Shown: piece after piece, positions 1 through 7,845 of the stretch | Layout: every line of letters starts with the position of its first letter | Position numbering within the stretch: position 1 is the stretch's first letter | Source: an uncultured Chryseolinea sp. | GTDB taxonomy: Bacteria; Bacteroidota; Bacteroidia; Cytophagales; Cyclobacteriaceae | Assembly (NCBI GenBank): GCA_946478915.1 | Contig: CAMLER010000027.1 | Span: 1-16,536 of the forward strand | DNA: 16,536 bases | Reading direction: 5' to 3' | The notes under the pieces: model-generated | Database searches by the model: none | What the model was told of the DNA's origin: nothing | Seen by the model: the letters and a program-made list of their open reading frames with translations, nothing else | Program-made: the position numbers and the translations under genes

Positions 1-2
1 AT

Positions 3-74
3 TGTGGTGACAAAACGAGAGAAATGAGTTTAAATATCAGTCCTCGGACTTTTCTGCTGCCAGCTAAATATTGA
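3..74 (+). CDS. Possible C-terminal end of a gene entering from the left
   Basis: Reading frame 3 on the plus strand is open from the window edge for 23 codons and ends in TGA at 72-74. The last residues are MSLNISPRTFLLPAKY, a beta-strand-like tail of a kind often seen at the end of extracellular carbohydrate-active enzymes. That is only an impression, because the stretch is far too short to assign. It would converge with the cytochrome gene that ends at 118. A minus-strand frame is also open across this stretch, but it has no usable start codon. Confidence 0.25.
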   Translation, partial: CGDKTREMSLNISPRTFLLPAKY

Positions 75-117
75 TAATTTTGGATCAAGATGCAATGAAT
101 CCTAATGGATTGGTCTA

Positions 118-1359
118 TCATTTTTTCTTTCTAGCGTTACTGATAAACGCTTCAACTTGTTCCTTATAAGTGTCGATTAGGTGGGTTCGCACAAAAAACG
201 GAGTGGGATCCATTCGGGATGCGGATTGAAGAAATACCTTTCTGGAGGGCAACGATGGCATGTGACAATCCACACAATTATCTTTAAGAACAATGCCTGC
301 GATCGGTGGCTGTTTACAAAACTTATCACCACCTTCATTGTGACAGTTCATACATCGCGCTGAAAAGACTGAAAGCTTTTTAGTTTCTTTAGCATGAACG
401 TCGTGACAGGTCGAGCAATCCATATCGCTTAGTTTGAAACATTTGCTTGCCCTCAGCAATCCAACTTGATTCCCATGTACATCAACACTGGCGCCGCTGT
501 CCACACTTTGCATAGGAACAAAAAAACGATCAAGATCATTACCCACTGTATAGGAAAAAGAAGGCATCAGGTTTGTGCGCATGCCCGAATGACAAAGTGC
601 ACAGTTATCAATCTTTAGCTTTTTGTCAAGCGATTGCGGATTGATAATATGTTTTCCTTCCGACTCGCCTGAATTTTCCCTATGGAAATTTACGTGACGC
701 GCTGCGGGCCCATGACATCGTTCACAATCTACGCCAAGGATGGCCTTCGTTGGATCGAAGGTCTCGGACTCTCCAAAGCTTTTTTTCACCTTAAAGTTTG
801 TTGCATGGCACTCAAGACACCTGGCGCTGATACTTCTATCAAAAATAATTCGATCAGATAGGTAACCTGGACTGTTTGACCAGGTATTCGTCGCTGCATG
901 ATAAGAAGCTGGTAATTGAAACAGGGAATCACCTTTCCAGTACAGGTAGGTTTGCCCCTGTCGGCCTGATCCCATCGAAATGTCGATAGGCTTTTTGTCC
1001 ACATCCTTCCCGTCGATCGTGGCCCGTTGAAAAACTTTACCCTGCCTTTCTTCCATGAAGATCTTCAATCTTTCAGTCAGCACCAGAACATTTTCACCCG
1101 AATCCAGACTTCCTTTGATCGTTTCGACGGAACCGACGCCAGAGGTCAAAAAATGAGGAGTTTCCTTGAAGGAGTTGGCAATACTTGTATGACATTGGGC
1201 ACAGGATTGAGACCCTGCAAACTCCTCGCCCGAAAGATGATGGATACCCGTCAATTCTTCTTGTTGGGGAGAAGTACAGTTCGCGACCATTAAAAACAGC
1301 AAAAAGAAGAAAGCTAGAATCCGGAGTTGTGAAATATGACTGTTGAATTCAAAAGACAT
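118..1359 (-). CDS. Heptahaem c-type cytochrome lipoprotein
   Basis: This is a 413-residue exported multihaem cytochrome. The N-terminus has a hydrophobic segment (about residues 12-27) followed by Cys28 in the context LMVANC, a plausible lipobox although Asn at -1 is unusual. Seven CxxCH haem-binding motifs are visible at residues 53-57, 181-185, 212-216, 253-257, 315-319, 336-340 and 362-366. The first is well separated from the others, which cluster in the C-terminal two thirds, and the last sits in NCVDCHMP, common in multihaem cytochromes of the c554/NrfA-like superfamily. It is probably anchored to a membrane on the periplasmic side and moves electrons; its redox partner is not in the window. 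It is separated by 247 bases from the transporter genes and is probably transcribed alone. No catalytic motif such as the NrfA CxxCK is present, so a specific reductase function cannot be given. Confidence 0.88.
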   Translation of the reverse strand: MSFEFNSHISQLRILAFFFLLFLMVANCTSPQQEELTGIHHLSGEEFAGSQSCAQCHTSIANSFKETPHFLTSGVGSVETIKGSLDSGENVLVLTERLKIFMEERQGKVFQRATIDGKDVDKKPIDISMGSGRQGQTYLYWKGDSLFQLPASYHAATNTWSNSPGYLSDRIIFDRSISARCLECHATNFKVKKSFGESETFDPTKAILGVDCERCHGPAARHVNFHRENSGESEGKHIINPQSLDKKLKIDNCALCHSGMRTNLMPSFSYTVGNDLDRFFVPMQSVDSGASVDVHGNQVGLLRASKCFKLSDMDCSTCHDVHAKETKKLSVFSARCMNCHNEGGDKFCKQPPIAGIVLKDNCVDCHMPSLPSRKVFLQSASRMDPTPFFVRTHLIDTYKEQVEAFISNARKKK

Positions 1360-1606
1360 CGTTCTGTGGACCGCTGGTTGAAGGAAGAGGGAAGTTAGGG
1401 AAAATTAGAAGATTGGAAAATTAGAAGATTGGAAGATTGGAAGATTGAGGAAGTAGGTTTATGCGTGAGTGTGAGAACAACGGTTTAGATATTCGCAGGA
1501 ATGGTACTTGCACGGAAACCGTTCCGCCCTTATCATTAACCTGGTAATGACGAATTACTTTACAACTCACTTTGATAACCTGACTTGAAACGGAGCACCA
1601 ATCATT
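1360..1606. other. Intergenic region with weak dyads
   Basis: These 247 bases separate the cytochrome start from the stop of the symporter, both on the minus strand. They contain the tandem repeat at 1401-1448, a weak dyad TCATTA/TAATGA (1533-1550) about 57 bases beyond the symporter stop, and a separated pair AACGGTTT (1479-1486) and AAACCGTT (1516-1523). None is followed by a T-run, so no convincing terminator was found. No Bacteroidota-type promoter could be recognised for the cytochrome. No ORF here looks like a gene. Confidence 0.5.
1401..1448. repeat. Short tandem repeat, 16-mer built on an 8-mer
   Basis: The unit AAAATTAGAAGATTGG occurs twice in perfect tandem (1401-1416 and 1417-1432). 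It is followed by AAGATTGG (1433-1440) and AAGATTGA (1441-1448), which are 8-base sub-units of the same motif. It begins 41 bases upstream of the cytochrome start codon, so it lies in its promoter or leader; read on the transcribed strand it is pyrimidine-rich. Copy number could vary by slippage. Confidence 0.85.
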
Positions 1607-3130
1607 TCATCTCTTTCTGAACTTTGATAACAGTACGCCACTGAGGAAAATCGCCAGCGTTCCCACCACAATAACCATGTTCATATGAAGGGGATTTCTA
1701 AAAGCTGCGAGATGATCGGGAAGCAGATTTGAAAATGTCATCCAGAGGATAACAAGGATGCCGATTGTAGTCGCAAGTTTGGCTACCGTGTTCCCCGCGC
1801 TTCTCGCAATCATGCCCAAAAGGAACAGACCCAGCATTCCACCGGCAAAAATTCCAGCGAGTTGCCACCACAAATCCAGGATACTCTTGACACCGATCAT
1901 GACTATACCGGTTACAATTGCCAGTATTCCCATGGTTGCAGTGGCTACATAAAGTACAAGCAACTCTTTTTTCGGCGTGATGTCACGATCTATAAATCTT
2001 TGATAAATATCTTTCAAGAATACGGTAGCACTACTGTTCATGCCGCTGCTGATCGTGCTCATTGCCGCCGACAAAATAGCCGCAATGATCAAACCCAGCA
2101 ATCCGTGAGGAACTTTTGTCACCATAAAATGAGGCAATACCTTGTCTCCATAGTCTTCCGGCGAGAGGGCCATGACAGATATACCCTTTTCCAGCGCCAC
2201 CTGTTGCTTGACAGACGCTATCAACTCAGGATTTTGCTGAAAGTAAGCGTACAATGCCGTTCCGATAAAAAAGAAAACAAGGGAAACGGGTAAGTACCAA
2301 TAAACACACAGCCAGATACTCTTTGCAGCCTCTTTCGCATTTTTCGCAGTGTGATAACGTTGGACATAATTCTGATCAATCCCAAAATTGTTAAGGTTGA
2401 TAAAGAACCCATATAAAAAGACTACCCAAAAAGTTGAACTACTAAAATCTGTCAGGCTAAAACTTCCAAGGCTGAACTTATTATCAACCGTTCCGATTGT
2501 GATTATATCACTAAAACCCTTATCCATTTCCACAACAACGATCCATAAGACGACTACCGCACCGACTGTCTTAATAATTCCCTGGGCAACTTCCGTCCAT
2601 ATCACGGCTTCCATACCTCCCATCATGGTGTAAGCGATGATACAGATGCCGCTAACAATCATAATAGTTCTCATATCGATGCCTGTAAGCGCTTCTAACG
2701 TGAGGGCTATACCAAAGAATATGGATCCCATCCGTGCCAGCTGGGTAAAAACAAAACACACCATCGCATACGTTCTGGCCCACGGTCCAAAGCGATGTTC
2801 AAGGTGGGTATATGCACTGATCTCGCCAGTCTTTCTATAGAATGGCACAAAATATTTGGCTGCTATCCAGGCTGCCAGTGGCATTGACAAACTGAAGACA
2901 AAAGAATTCCAGTTGCTTCCAAAGGCCTTGCCCGGTACGCCCAAAAAAGTATTACTGCTTAAAAAGGTTGCATACAGACTTATTCCCAACGCCCACCCTG
3001 GTATATGGCCCGACGCCTTAGTAAACTGGTCTGTGCTGGTATTTCGCCGGGAGAAATAAACGCCGACGCCTATCATGCCTAACAGGTATAGAACTATTAT
3101 TAGAATATCAACTATTGGCAATGCGTTCAT
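1607..3130 (-). CDS. Sodium:solute symporter (SSS family)
   Basis: This 507-residue polytopic inner-membrane protein has about 13 hydrophobic segments, the usual number for SSS transporters. Recognisable family features are the TM1 start with GVGVYFSRRNTSTDQF, the TM2 segment ATFLSSNTFLG (residues 54-64), the conserved GGMEAVIWTEVAQG stretch (171-184), and LSAAMSTISSGMNSSATVF (353-371), which carries the serine/threonine pair expected at the Na2 sodium site. The family imports sugars, sialic acids, amino acids or vitamins with Na+. The substrate cannot be read directly; the neighbouring lyase and sugar-type permease make a sugar acid or sialic-acid-like compound plausible, as for NanT-type SSS carriers. 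It follows the MFS gene after 51 bases and is probably in the same transcript. Confidence 0.9.
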   Translation of the reverse strand: MNALPIVDILIIVLYLLGMIGVGVYFSRRNTSTDQFTKASGHIPGWALGISLYATFLSSNTFLGVPGKAFGSNWNSFVFSLSMPLAAWIAAKYFVPFYRKTGEISAYTHLEHRFGPWARTYAMVCFVFTQLARMGSIFFGIALTLEALTGIDMRTIMIVSGICIIAYTMMGGMEAVIWTEVAQGIIKTVGAVVVLWIVVVEMDKGFSDIITIGTVDNKFSLGSFSLTDFSSSTFWVVFLYGFFINLNNFGIDQNYVQRYHTAKNAKEAAKSIWLCVYWYLPVSLVFFFIGTALYAYFQQNPELIASVKQQVALEKGISVMALSPEDYGDKVLPHFMVTKVPHGLLGLIIAAILSAAMSTISSGMNSSATVFLKDIYQRFIDRDITPKKELLVLYVATATMGILAIVTGIVMIGVKSILDLWWQLAGIFAGGMLGLFLLGMIARSAGNTVAKLATTIGILVILWMTFSNLLPDHLAAFRNPLHMNMVIVVGTLAIFLSGVLLSKFRKR

Positions 3131-3181
3131 TAAGAGGCGGTAAGAAGTTTAATTAAGGTGTCGATTTAGTTGGGACATCGT

Positions 3182-4441
3182 TCATGTGCTTTTGAAAAGC
3201 TCGCTCCAGCTTCTGACTATCGAATTGTTCACAAGGGGATTTGCCCAAAAACCAATGGAGAGTATATATCCAAGCGTTAGAAACATGAATGTCATGGCAA
3301 GTTGGAGTCCGACAAGTTCGGCGATCCCTCCGATGATCAGTGGTACCACTGCCCCGCCAACAATACCGGTACACAAGATTCCCGAAAACGTTCCGTGGTG
3401 GTGAGGTACGGAATTCATTCCCAGCGAAAAAATTATCGACCACATGATTGAAAGAAATAAGCCAGCCACCGGAAATGCGATCGAAGCAACCTTTTGCGAT
3501 CCGAACAACGCACAGGCTAAAGCGATTATACACCCCGACGCGAAAACAACCAGGATTCGCCTGCTATCAAAGAGTTTTAACAAGCCTAACCCCAGGAAAC
3601 ATCCGACCGTTATCAGGCCCCAAAAATATGAAATGGCAGTTGCCCCGCCGGTAGCAGGATCAATTCCATGATACAGTTGAAGAAATTTTGACATCCAGTT
3701 GGCTATCCCCTGCTCAGTGCCGACGTAGCAAAATATTCCAATGAAATAAAGAAGGACATTTCTATTTCGGAGTAGTTCCTTAAACGATGACCCTATGTCA
3801 ACCTTCTCATCCGCCTTCAATTCAACCTTCGGAAATTTGATAAAAGCGATAACTATTATCATGATAACACATGTTACCGCGAAGACCCAATATAAAGACA
3901 CCCACTTTAACTCGGCAGTAACGAGTTTATTAAAAAACAAAATTATAGGATTTGAATTATGGGTACTATGAATATTCGTAACCATTGCGCTATACAATAG
4001 TGGGCTCAGGAACGATGCCGCTCCAAAAAAGAAATTAGCCATGACGGAATTGAAAGCAAAATGTTCTTCCCCTCCGGTGTGACGGAGTAACGGATTGATA
4101 ACAACCTGCAACATTGCCATACCTATTCCTATTGAAAACAATGACAAAAGTGCTGTCGTAAATGTGGTAAAGATTGCGAAGACCATAGCAGCAGCGAACG
4201 CAAGTATAAATGCAGCAATCAAAACGGTTTTCTCAGAATACTTTTCCATTAATATGCCTGATGGAATTGACATCACTCCATAAGCCACGAAAAATGAAAA
4301 GGGAAGGAACCCGGCAAGCCCAATACTAAGATTGAAACTATTGATGATATCAGGAACCAACGGCCCCAGGATGTTTGTAAGAAATGAAATTACCGCAAAG
4401 ATCAAAAAGATAAGCGGAACGATTATACGATTTGTCTTCAT
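3182..4441 (-). CDS. MFS sugar permease, FucP-like (FHS type)
   Basis: This 419-residue major facilitator protein has about 12 hydrophobic segments. The N-terminal half contains LGPLVPDIINSFNLS and a short loop 2-3 (MEKYSEKTVL, residues 65-74). The segment MLQVVINPLLRHTGGEEHFAFN (110-131) fits the LQ..xNP...G......N pattern of the fucose/glucose/N-acetylglucosamine permeases (FucP, GlcP, NagP). YVGTEQGIANW (239-249) corresponds to the conserved acidic G-E motif in TM7 of the same group. It probably imports a monosaccharide with protons. It is first in a two-gene unit with the SSS symporter. Two carriers of different energy coupling in one unit suggest two products of one glycan, or import of one intermediate plus exchange of another. 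The exact sugar is not deducible. Confidence 0.87.
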   Translation of the reverse strand: MKTNRIIVPLIFLIFAVISFLTNILGPLVPDIINSFNLSIGLAGFLPFSFFVAYGVMSIPSGILMEKYSEKTVLIAAFILAFAAAMVFAIFTTFTTALLSLFSIGIGMAMLQVVINPLLRHTGGEEHFAFNSVMANFFFGAASFLSPLLYSAMVTNIHSTHNSNPIILFFNKLVTAELKWVSLYWVFAVTCVIMIIVIAFIKFPKVELKADEKVDIGSSFKELLRNRNVLLYFIGIFCYVGTEQGIANWMSKFLQLYHGIDPATGGATAISYFWGLITVGCFLGLGLLKLFDSRRILVVFASGCIIALACALFGSQKVASIAFPVAGLFLSIMWSIIFSLGMNSVPHHHGTFSGILCTGIVGGAVVPLIIGGIAELVGLQLAMTFMFLTLGYILSIGFWANPLVNNSIVRSWSELFKST

Positions 4442-4650
4442 GGGGCATTAATCTACAAACACTTTTTGCATTATCTCAAAGATTACGATCCTAATACCAA
4501 ACATGCGCACCTTTCACGAATTTGAAACCTCAAAATGCGAATAACCAAATGCTGAAATTCGCATCTAGGGAATAATGCTTAGGGTGTTTCGCTAAAAAAC
4601 ACTTAGTTTTTAAACTATACTATGTTTCTCTTTTGTTATGAAAGCGTTCA
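4442..4650. other. Gap between AraC gene and transporter pair
   Basis: These 209 bases presumably hold the promoter of the MFS/SSS pair on the minus strand. No clear TTTG-N19-TAnnTTTG match was found. A small dyad ATCT-CAA-AGAT (4473-4483) sits about 32 bases upstream of the MFS start. On the minus strand it is preceded by GTAAT, the half-site also seen in the palindromes near the lyase. A second dyad, GTGTTT/AAACAC (4584-4602), lies in the middle of the gap. The AraC terminator candidate is listed separately. Confidence 0.4.
4592..4617 (-). terminator. Possible weak terminator after the AraC gene
   Basis: On the minus strand, 33 bases beyond the AraC stop, an A/T-rich hairpin with arms TAGTTT and AAACTA (4604-4617) is followed directly by AGTGTTTTTT. 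A hairpin followed by a T-run is the layout of an intrinsic terminator, but the stem has few G/C pairs and a very short loop, so it may be inefficient. Confidence 0.33.
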
Positions 4651-5517
4651 TTAGTTCTCTAGCTTCCTGAAATCTTTTGGTGCAACGCCCATCACCTGCT
4701 TGAATACTTTCGAAAAATGATATTGATCAAAAAAACCCAGGCTATACGAAACGGATTTTATGGTCTGACTTCGATTCTGAAGCAGCTGACATGCTCGTTG
4801 AATTTTCATTGAGGTGTAAAGCTGCATAGGTGTTTGCATCGTTTTTTGCTTAAACATCGCACAATAATGTGACACTGATAATCCGGCGACTGTTGCTAAC
4901 TCCTCAAGTGTTATCATTCCATTAATATGTTCGCGCATATATTCGATGCTTTGAATTACACCATCTTTCTTGCTGTGCTTTTTAGTTGACAAAACCATCA
5001 ACCTGAACGAACATAAAAAACTATAGAACCGGCTATTGGCGTATACAAGATTCTCAATATTTTCCATCAATTCAAGGTGATGTAATATATCGTTGAATTG
5101 AGCAACTCGACCCACCAAAGGTTTCGCTTTCTTTGGCGAGTAATCATTTCCCACCAGATGGTGAACCATCATCCTTGACTGAGTGCCGGAAAAATACGCC
5201 CAATAGATACTCCAGGGATTATCGACAAAAGGTCGCAGGGTACCGGCATATTTGACAGGAACTACAAAAAAATCGTTGTCCGTTACTGTGTGCCGCTTGT
5301 TATTCGCTTCGTAACTACCCTCTCCAGCAGCAACATATACTAGCAAATAATCACTTTTGCCCTGACTTCTTCTAAACGGGTGAAAGACCGTATTGTCCTC
5401 GTATCCAATTTCAGTCAAGTACAAACTACTCAACAACGGATGCTTCATTATCCTTTTCTGAACACTCTGCGGAATAACACAGTATCGATGATGTGGGGAA
5501 TGTATTTGAACGGCCAT
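4651..5517 (-). CDS. AraC-family transcriptional regulator
   Basis: This 288-residue regulator has an N-terminal cupin-like ligand-binding part (about 30-120; LLVYVAAGEGSYEANNKRHTVTDNDFFVVP is typical of the AraC_binding fold) and a C-terminal pair of helix-turn-helix units (about 187-288). The latter contains LEELATVAGLSVSHYCAMFKQ and SVSYSLGFFDQYHFSKVFKQVMGVAPKDFRK, the standard AraC/XylS signature. It probably binds a sugar-like effector and activates adjacent genes. Its start lies 173 bases from the divergent lyase gene, and its stop lies upstream of the MFS/SSS pair, so either unit could be a target. A dyad AATTGT/ACAATT (5545-5560), 27 bases upstream of its own start, could be an autoregulatory site. 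Confidence 0.9.
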   Translation of the reverse strand: MAVQIHSPHHRYCVIPQSVQKRIMKHPLLSSLYLTEIGYEDNTVFHPFRRSQGKSDYLLVYVAAGEGSYEANNKRHTVTDNDFFVVPVKYAGTLRPFVDNPWSIYWAYFSGTQSRMMVHHLVGNDYSPKKAKPLVGRVAQFNDILHHLELMENIENLVYANSRFYSFLCSFRLMVLSTKKHSKKDGVIQSIEYMREHINGMITLEELATVAGLSVSHYCAMFKQKTMQTPMQLYTSMKIQRACQLLQNRSQTIKSVSYSLGFFDQYHFSKVFKQVMGVAPKDFRKLEN

Positions 5518-5690
5518 TTTAAAAAAACTGGTGGACAGACTTTTAATTGTCGATACAATTTAAAAATAAAGATGAACCCTCACCAGAATTTTATACATCT
5601 TTTTAGTAATGAATTCCATTGATTACCGGCTCAGGGTTGGCCAACTTGACATGTGTAACGACTAGGGTATTCACAATAAACAGAAGGATC
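5518..5690. promoter_or_regulatory. Divergent control region, AraC gene / lyase
   Basis: These 173 bases separate the divergent starts. Two dyads are visible: AATTGT-CGAT-ACAATT (5545-5560), close to the AraC start, and a longer imperfect palindrome at 5606-5626, closer to the lyase. AGAAGGA (5682-5688) lies just before the lyase ATG and resembles a ribosome binding site. No clean Bacteroidota promoter was found. A TTGACA at 5646-5651 followed 16 bases later by TATTCA exists, but it is not the promoter type expected here. Confidence 0.5.
5606..5626. promoter_or_regulatory. Imperfect 21-bp palindrome upstream of the lyase
   Basis: Arms GTAAT and ATTAC flank an inner AAT/ATT pair, giving 8 of 10 complementary positions around a central C. 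It ends 64 bases before the lyase ATG. Part of it (GTAATGAATTCC) resembles the reverse strand of the palindrome at 6634-6652 (GTAATGAGTTAC), with 10 of 12 positions alike. It is a candidate operator for the XylR-type or AraC-type regulator. Confidence 0.4.
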
Positions 5691-6632
5691 ATGAATTTGG
5701 AGAAAGTCGAAATATTAAATGCTGTCTTCACTCCTATGTTTGGTGATGGCATTATTAACTACAATACAATTCCGGATCTCTTCCATCATTGTATAAATAC
5801 GGGAGCAGACGGAATCTTTTTGAACGGTACCACCGGTGAGTGTATGTCTCTTAGCGTCGATGAAAGGCTCAAGTTGGTCGAGGTATGGACAGATTACAGA
5901 AAAAAAATTAACCGTCCGGATTTTAAAATTTTCGTACACGTCGGAAGTTGTAATTTGTACGAAACCGCAAAGATGGCGGAACATGCGCAGGCGCATGGTG
6001 TCGACGGAGTCGCAATGGTCGCCACCTTTTATTTCCGACCAAAAACTCTGGAGGACTTGGTAGAGCAATGTGAATATGTCGCATCAGCTGCGGCTGACAC
6101 TCCTTTCTACTACTATAACATTCCTTTCCTTACCGGTGTGAATTTCCCGCTTCTTAGTTTCCTTGAAATGGCTTCCAGACGAATTCCAAATTTTGCGGGA
6201 TTAAAGAACAGCTTTACTGACATTGTTGAGTACCAACACTGCATTCATTTCGCCAAAGAAAATTATTCGCTCTATTGGGGAACGGATGAAGCTTTTATGA
6301 TGCTATACGCTGCTGGTAACCGGCAATATGTAGGAAGCACATATAACTACATGGGCGACGTATACCGACAAATGCTCAAGGCGCATCACGAGGGAGATTC
6401 CAGAAGAGTTGTTACGCTTGAAGGTGAGGCGGATGCGATCTATAAATTACTTTCCCAATACAATGGGATTAGTGCAGGAAAAGAAATCATGCGGTTCGTG
6501 GGTGTGGATTGTGGTGTCGTGCGTAAACCCCTGAAGCCTTTCACGAAAGCAGAGAGTGATACTTTGCTGAAAAAGTTAAAGGCGACCTCGTTTTTTGACT
6601 TCCATAAAAGTTCAGCATTAAGTATATCATAA
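5691..6632 (+). CDS. nanA: N-acetylneuraminate lyase-like aldolase
   Basis: This 313-residue protein of the DHDPS/NAL class I aldolase family (TIM barrel) would cleave a sialic-acid-like 2-keto acid to pyruvate and an N-acyl hexosamine in the cytoplasm. The visible elements are GTTGE (46-50, carboxylate-binding loop), YYYNIP with Tyr142 (matching the E. coli NanA catalytic Tyr137), GLKNSFTD with Schiff-base Lys172 (matching Lys165), GTDE (197-200) and GSTYNYMG (215-222). The GSTYN motif and the YYYNIPFLTGV stretch favour sialate lyases over dihydrodipicolinate synthase. ATG 5691 was chosen because AGAAGGA precedes it and because the barrel starts there; the frame also has an ATG at 5619, which would add 24 atypical residues. 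The XylR-type gene follows after 34 bases. No NanE, NanK or NagAB is nearby, so a related substrate remains possible. Confidence 0.85.
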   Translation: MNLEKVEILNAVFTPMFGDGIINYNTIPDLFHHCINTGADGIFLNGTTGECMSLSVDERLKLVEVWTDYRKKINRPDFKIFVHVGSCNLYETAKMAEHAQAHGVDGVAMVATFYFRPKTLEDLVEQCEYVASAAADTPFYYYNIPFLTGVNFPLLSFLEMASRRIPNFAGLKNSFTDIVEYQHCIHFAKENYSLYWGTDEAFMMLYAAGNRQYVGSTYNYMGDVYRQMLKAHHEGDSRRVVTLEGEADAIYKLLSQYNGISAGKEIMRFVGVDCGVVRKPLKPFTKAESDTLLKKLKATSFFDFHKSSALSIS

Positions 6633-6633
6633 C

Positions 6634-6652
6634 GTAAAGAGTAACTCATTAC
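6634..6652. promoter_or_regulatory. 19-bp palindrome between lyase and regulator genes
   Basis: It reads GTAA, A, GAGT, A, ACTC, A, TTAC: each arm is nine bases with a single mismatch around a central A. It begins one base after the lyase stop codon and ends 14 bases before the regulator start. It could be an operator through which the XylR-type protein represses or activates itself, or an RNA hairpin that sets the ratio of the two products. There is no T-run, so a terminator is unlikely. Confidence 0.45.
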
Positions 6653-6666
6653 CTAAACATACTTGT

Positions 6667-7839
6667 ATGATAAAAATAGTTTTACTGAGCGACTTTTCTG
6701 AAGAATACAATAAGAATCTCCTTCGGGGGATCACAAGGTATTCAAAAGATCATGGCCCGTGGACTTTCTGCAAAATGCCGACCTACTATCGTGAAACAAT
6801 CGGAATTGATGGAATTCTGAAATGGGCACAGGAATGGGAAGCAAACGGAATAATTGGACAGTTTTACAATGGTGAAGAGGTAGCAAAATTTACTAAAGCA
6901 AGAATTCCAGTCATAGCACAGGACTTCAAAGAACGCTTCACAGACATTCCAAACATCACTGGTGCATATCGTGAAACGGGTGCCTTAGGCGCGGATTATT
7001 TTCTAAAAAAGGGGTTCAAGAATTTTGCCTTTTACGGCTTTGGAAATATTGTCTGGTCGCGTGAGCGGGCAGAAGGTTTCGAAGAGCGGATACAGGAGGC
7101 GGGTTTTGATGTACACTACTATGAGCATAAGGACTCTCGCGGAATTGATTTGTGGTATTATAAGCCCTCAGCGCTCAGCGACTGGTTAAAATCGTTGCCA
7201 AAACCCGTGGCCCTTATGGCATGCGACGATAATCAAGGCCACCATATTACGGAAGCAGCCAGGCATGCTGGTATCCGTATCCCGGATGAACTTGCCGTGT
7301 TAGGTGTTGATAACGATGAAATGATCTGTGATCTGTCTGATCCTCCGCTTTCAAGCATTGAACTTGATTCGGAAAAAAGCGGATATGAGGCTGCGCGTTT
7401 GATGGAGCAAATGATAGAAGAAGGTGTGTGCTATGCTGATGATATCGTTGTGAACGCGACGCAGGTCGTAACGCGGCATTCGACAGATATTTTTGCCAGC
7501 AAAGATAAATACATAGTAAGCGCTTTGAAGTATATCCATGGTAACCTGGACAAGAACCTCAAAGTAGATCAGGTTTTGAAAGAAGTGCCGCTCTCACGCA
7601 GATCTCTCGAGAAACGCTTTATCATGACGACCGGCTACCCGGTTTACGAATATATTTATAACCAGCGGATCGAGAAGTTTACGCAAAAGCTGCTTGAAAC
7701 GGATATGACCATTTTTGAAATCGCACTGGATCTGGGTCTGAGCGATAGCAAAAACATCGCACGCCAATTCAAACAGATAAAAGGTGTGACTCCGATGGAG
7801 TATCGGAAGCAGCATATGCTGGCTAAGCAGTCGGCTTGA
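6667..7839 (+). CDS. XylR-type regulator, LacI-like sensor fused to AraC HTH
   Basis: This 390-residue protein has the architecture of E. coli XylR. A periplasmic-binding-protein-like sensor (about 1-272) contains KNFAFYGFGN (118-127), LMACDDNQGHHITEAA (183-198) and VLGVDNDEMICDLSDPPLSSIELD (211-234, the hinge/dimer signature of the family). A C-terminal AraC-type DNA-binding domain (about 281-385) contains the KVDQVLKEVPLSRRSLEKRF and GVTPMEYRK motifs. The effector is probably a sugar; residues in the pocket differ from xylose-specific XylR, so xylose should not be assumed. It lies 34 bases after the lyase and is probably co-transcribed with it. Its stop is only 6 bases from the stop of the convergent aminotransferase operon, which it may control. 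Confidence 0.9.
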   Translation: MIKIVLLSDFSEEYNKNLLRGITRYSKDHGPWTFCKMPTYYRETIGIDGILKWAQEWEANGIIGQFYNGEEVAKFTKARIPVIAQDFKERFTDIPNITGAYRETGALGADYFLKKGFKNFAFYGFGNIVWSRERAEGFEERIQEAGFDVHYYEHKDSRGIDLWYYKPSALSDWLKSLPKPVALMACDDNQGHHITEAARHAGIRIPDELAVLGVDNDEMICDLSDPPLSSIELDSEKSGYEAARLMEQMIEEGVCYADDIVVNATQVVTRHSTDIFASKDKYIVSALKYIHGNLDKNLKVDQVLKEVPLSRRSLEKRFIMTTGYPVYEYIYNQRIEKFTQKLLETDMTIFEIALDLGLSDSKNIARQFKQIKGVTPMEYRKQHMLAKQSA

Positions 7840-7845
7840 TTGAAA

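Noticed and set aside
1533..1550. Dyad TCATTA/TAATGA as terminator of the symporter gene
   Set aside because: The stem is short and A/T-rich and no T-run follows on the transcribed strand.
3153..3533. 126-codon open frame inside the MFS gene on the same strand
   Set aside because: It is a shadow of the MFS coding sequence in another frame; the composition is atypical and no domain is recognisable.
5646..5673. TTGACA and TATTCA, 16 bases apart, before the lyase
   Set aside because: It resembles an E. coli-type promoter, but Bacteroidota use a different consensus and the second box is poor. Likely chance.
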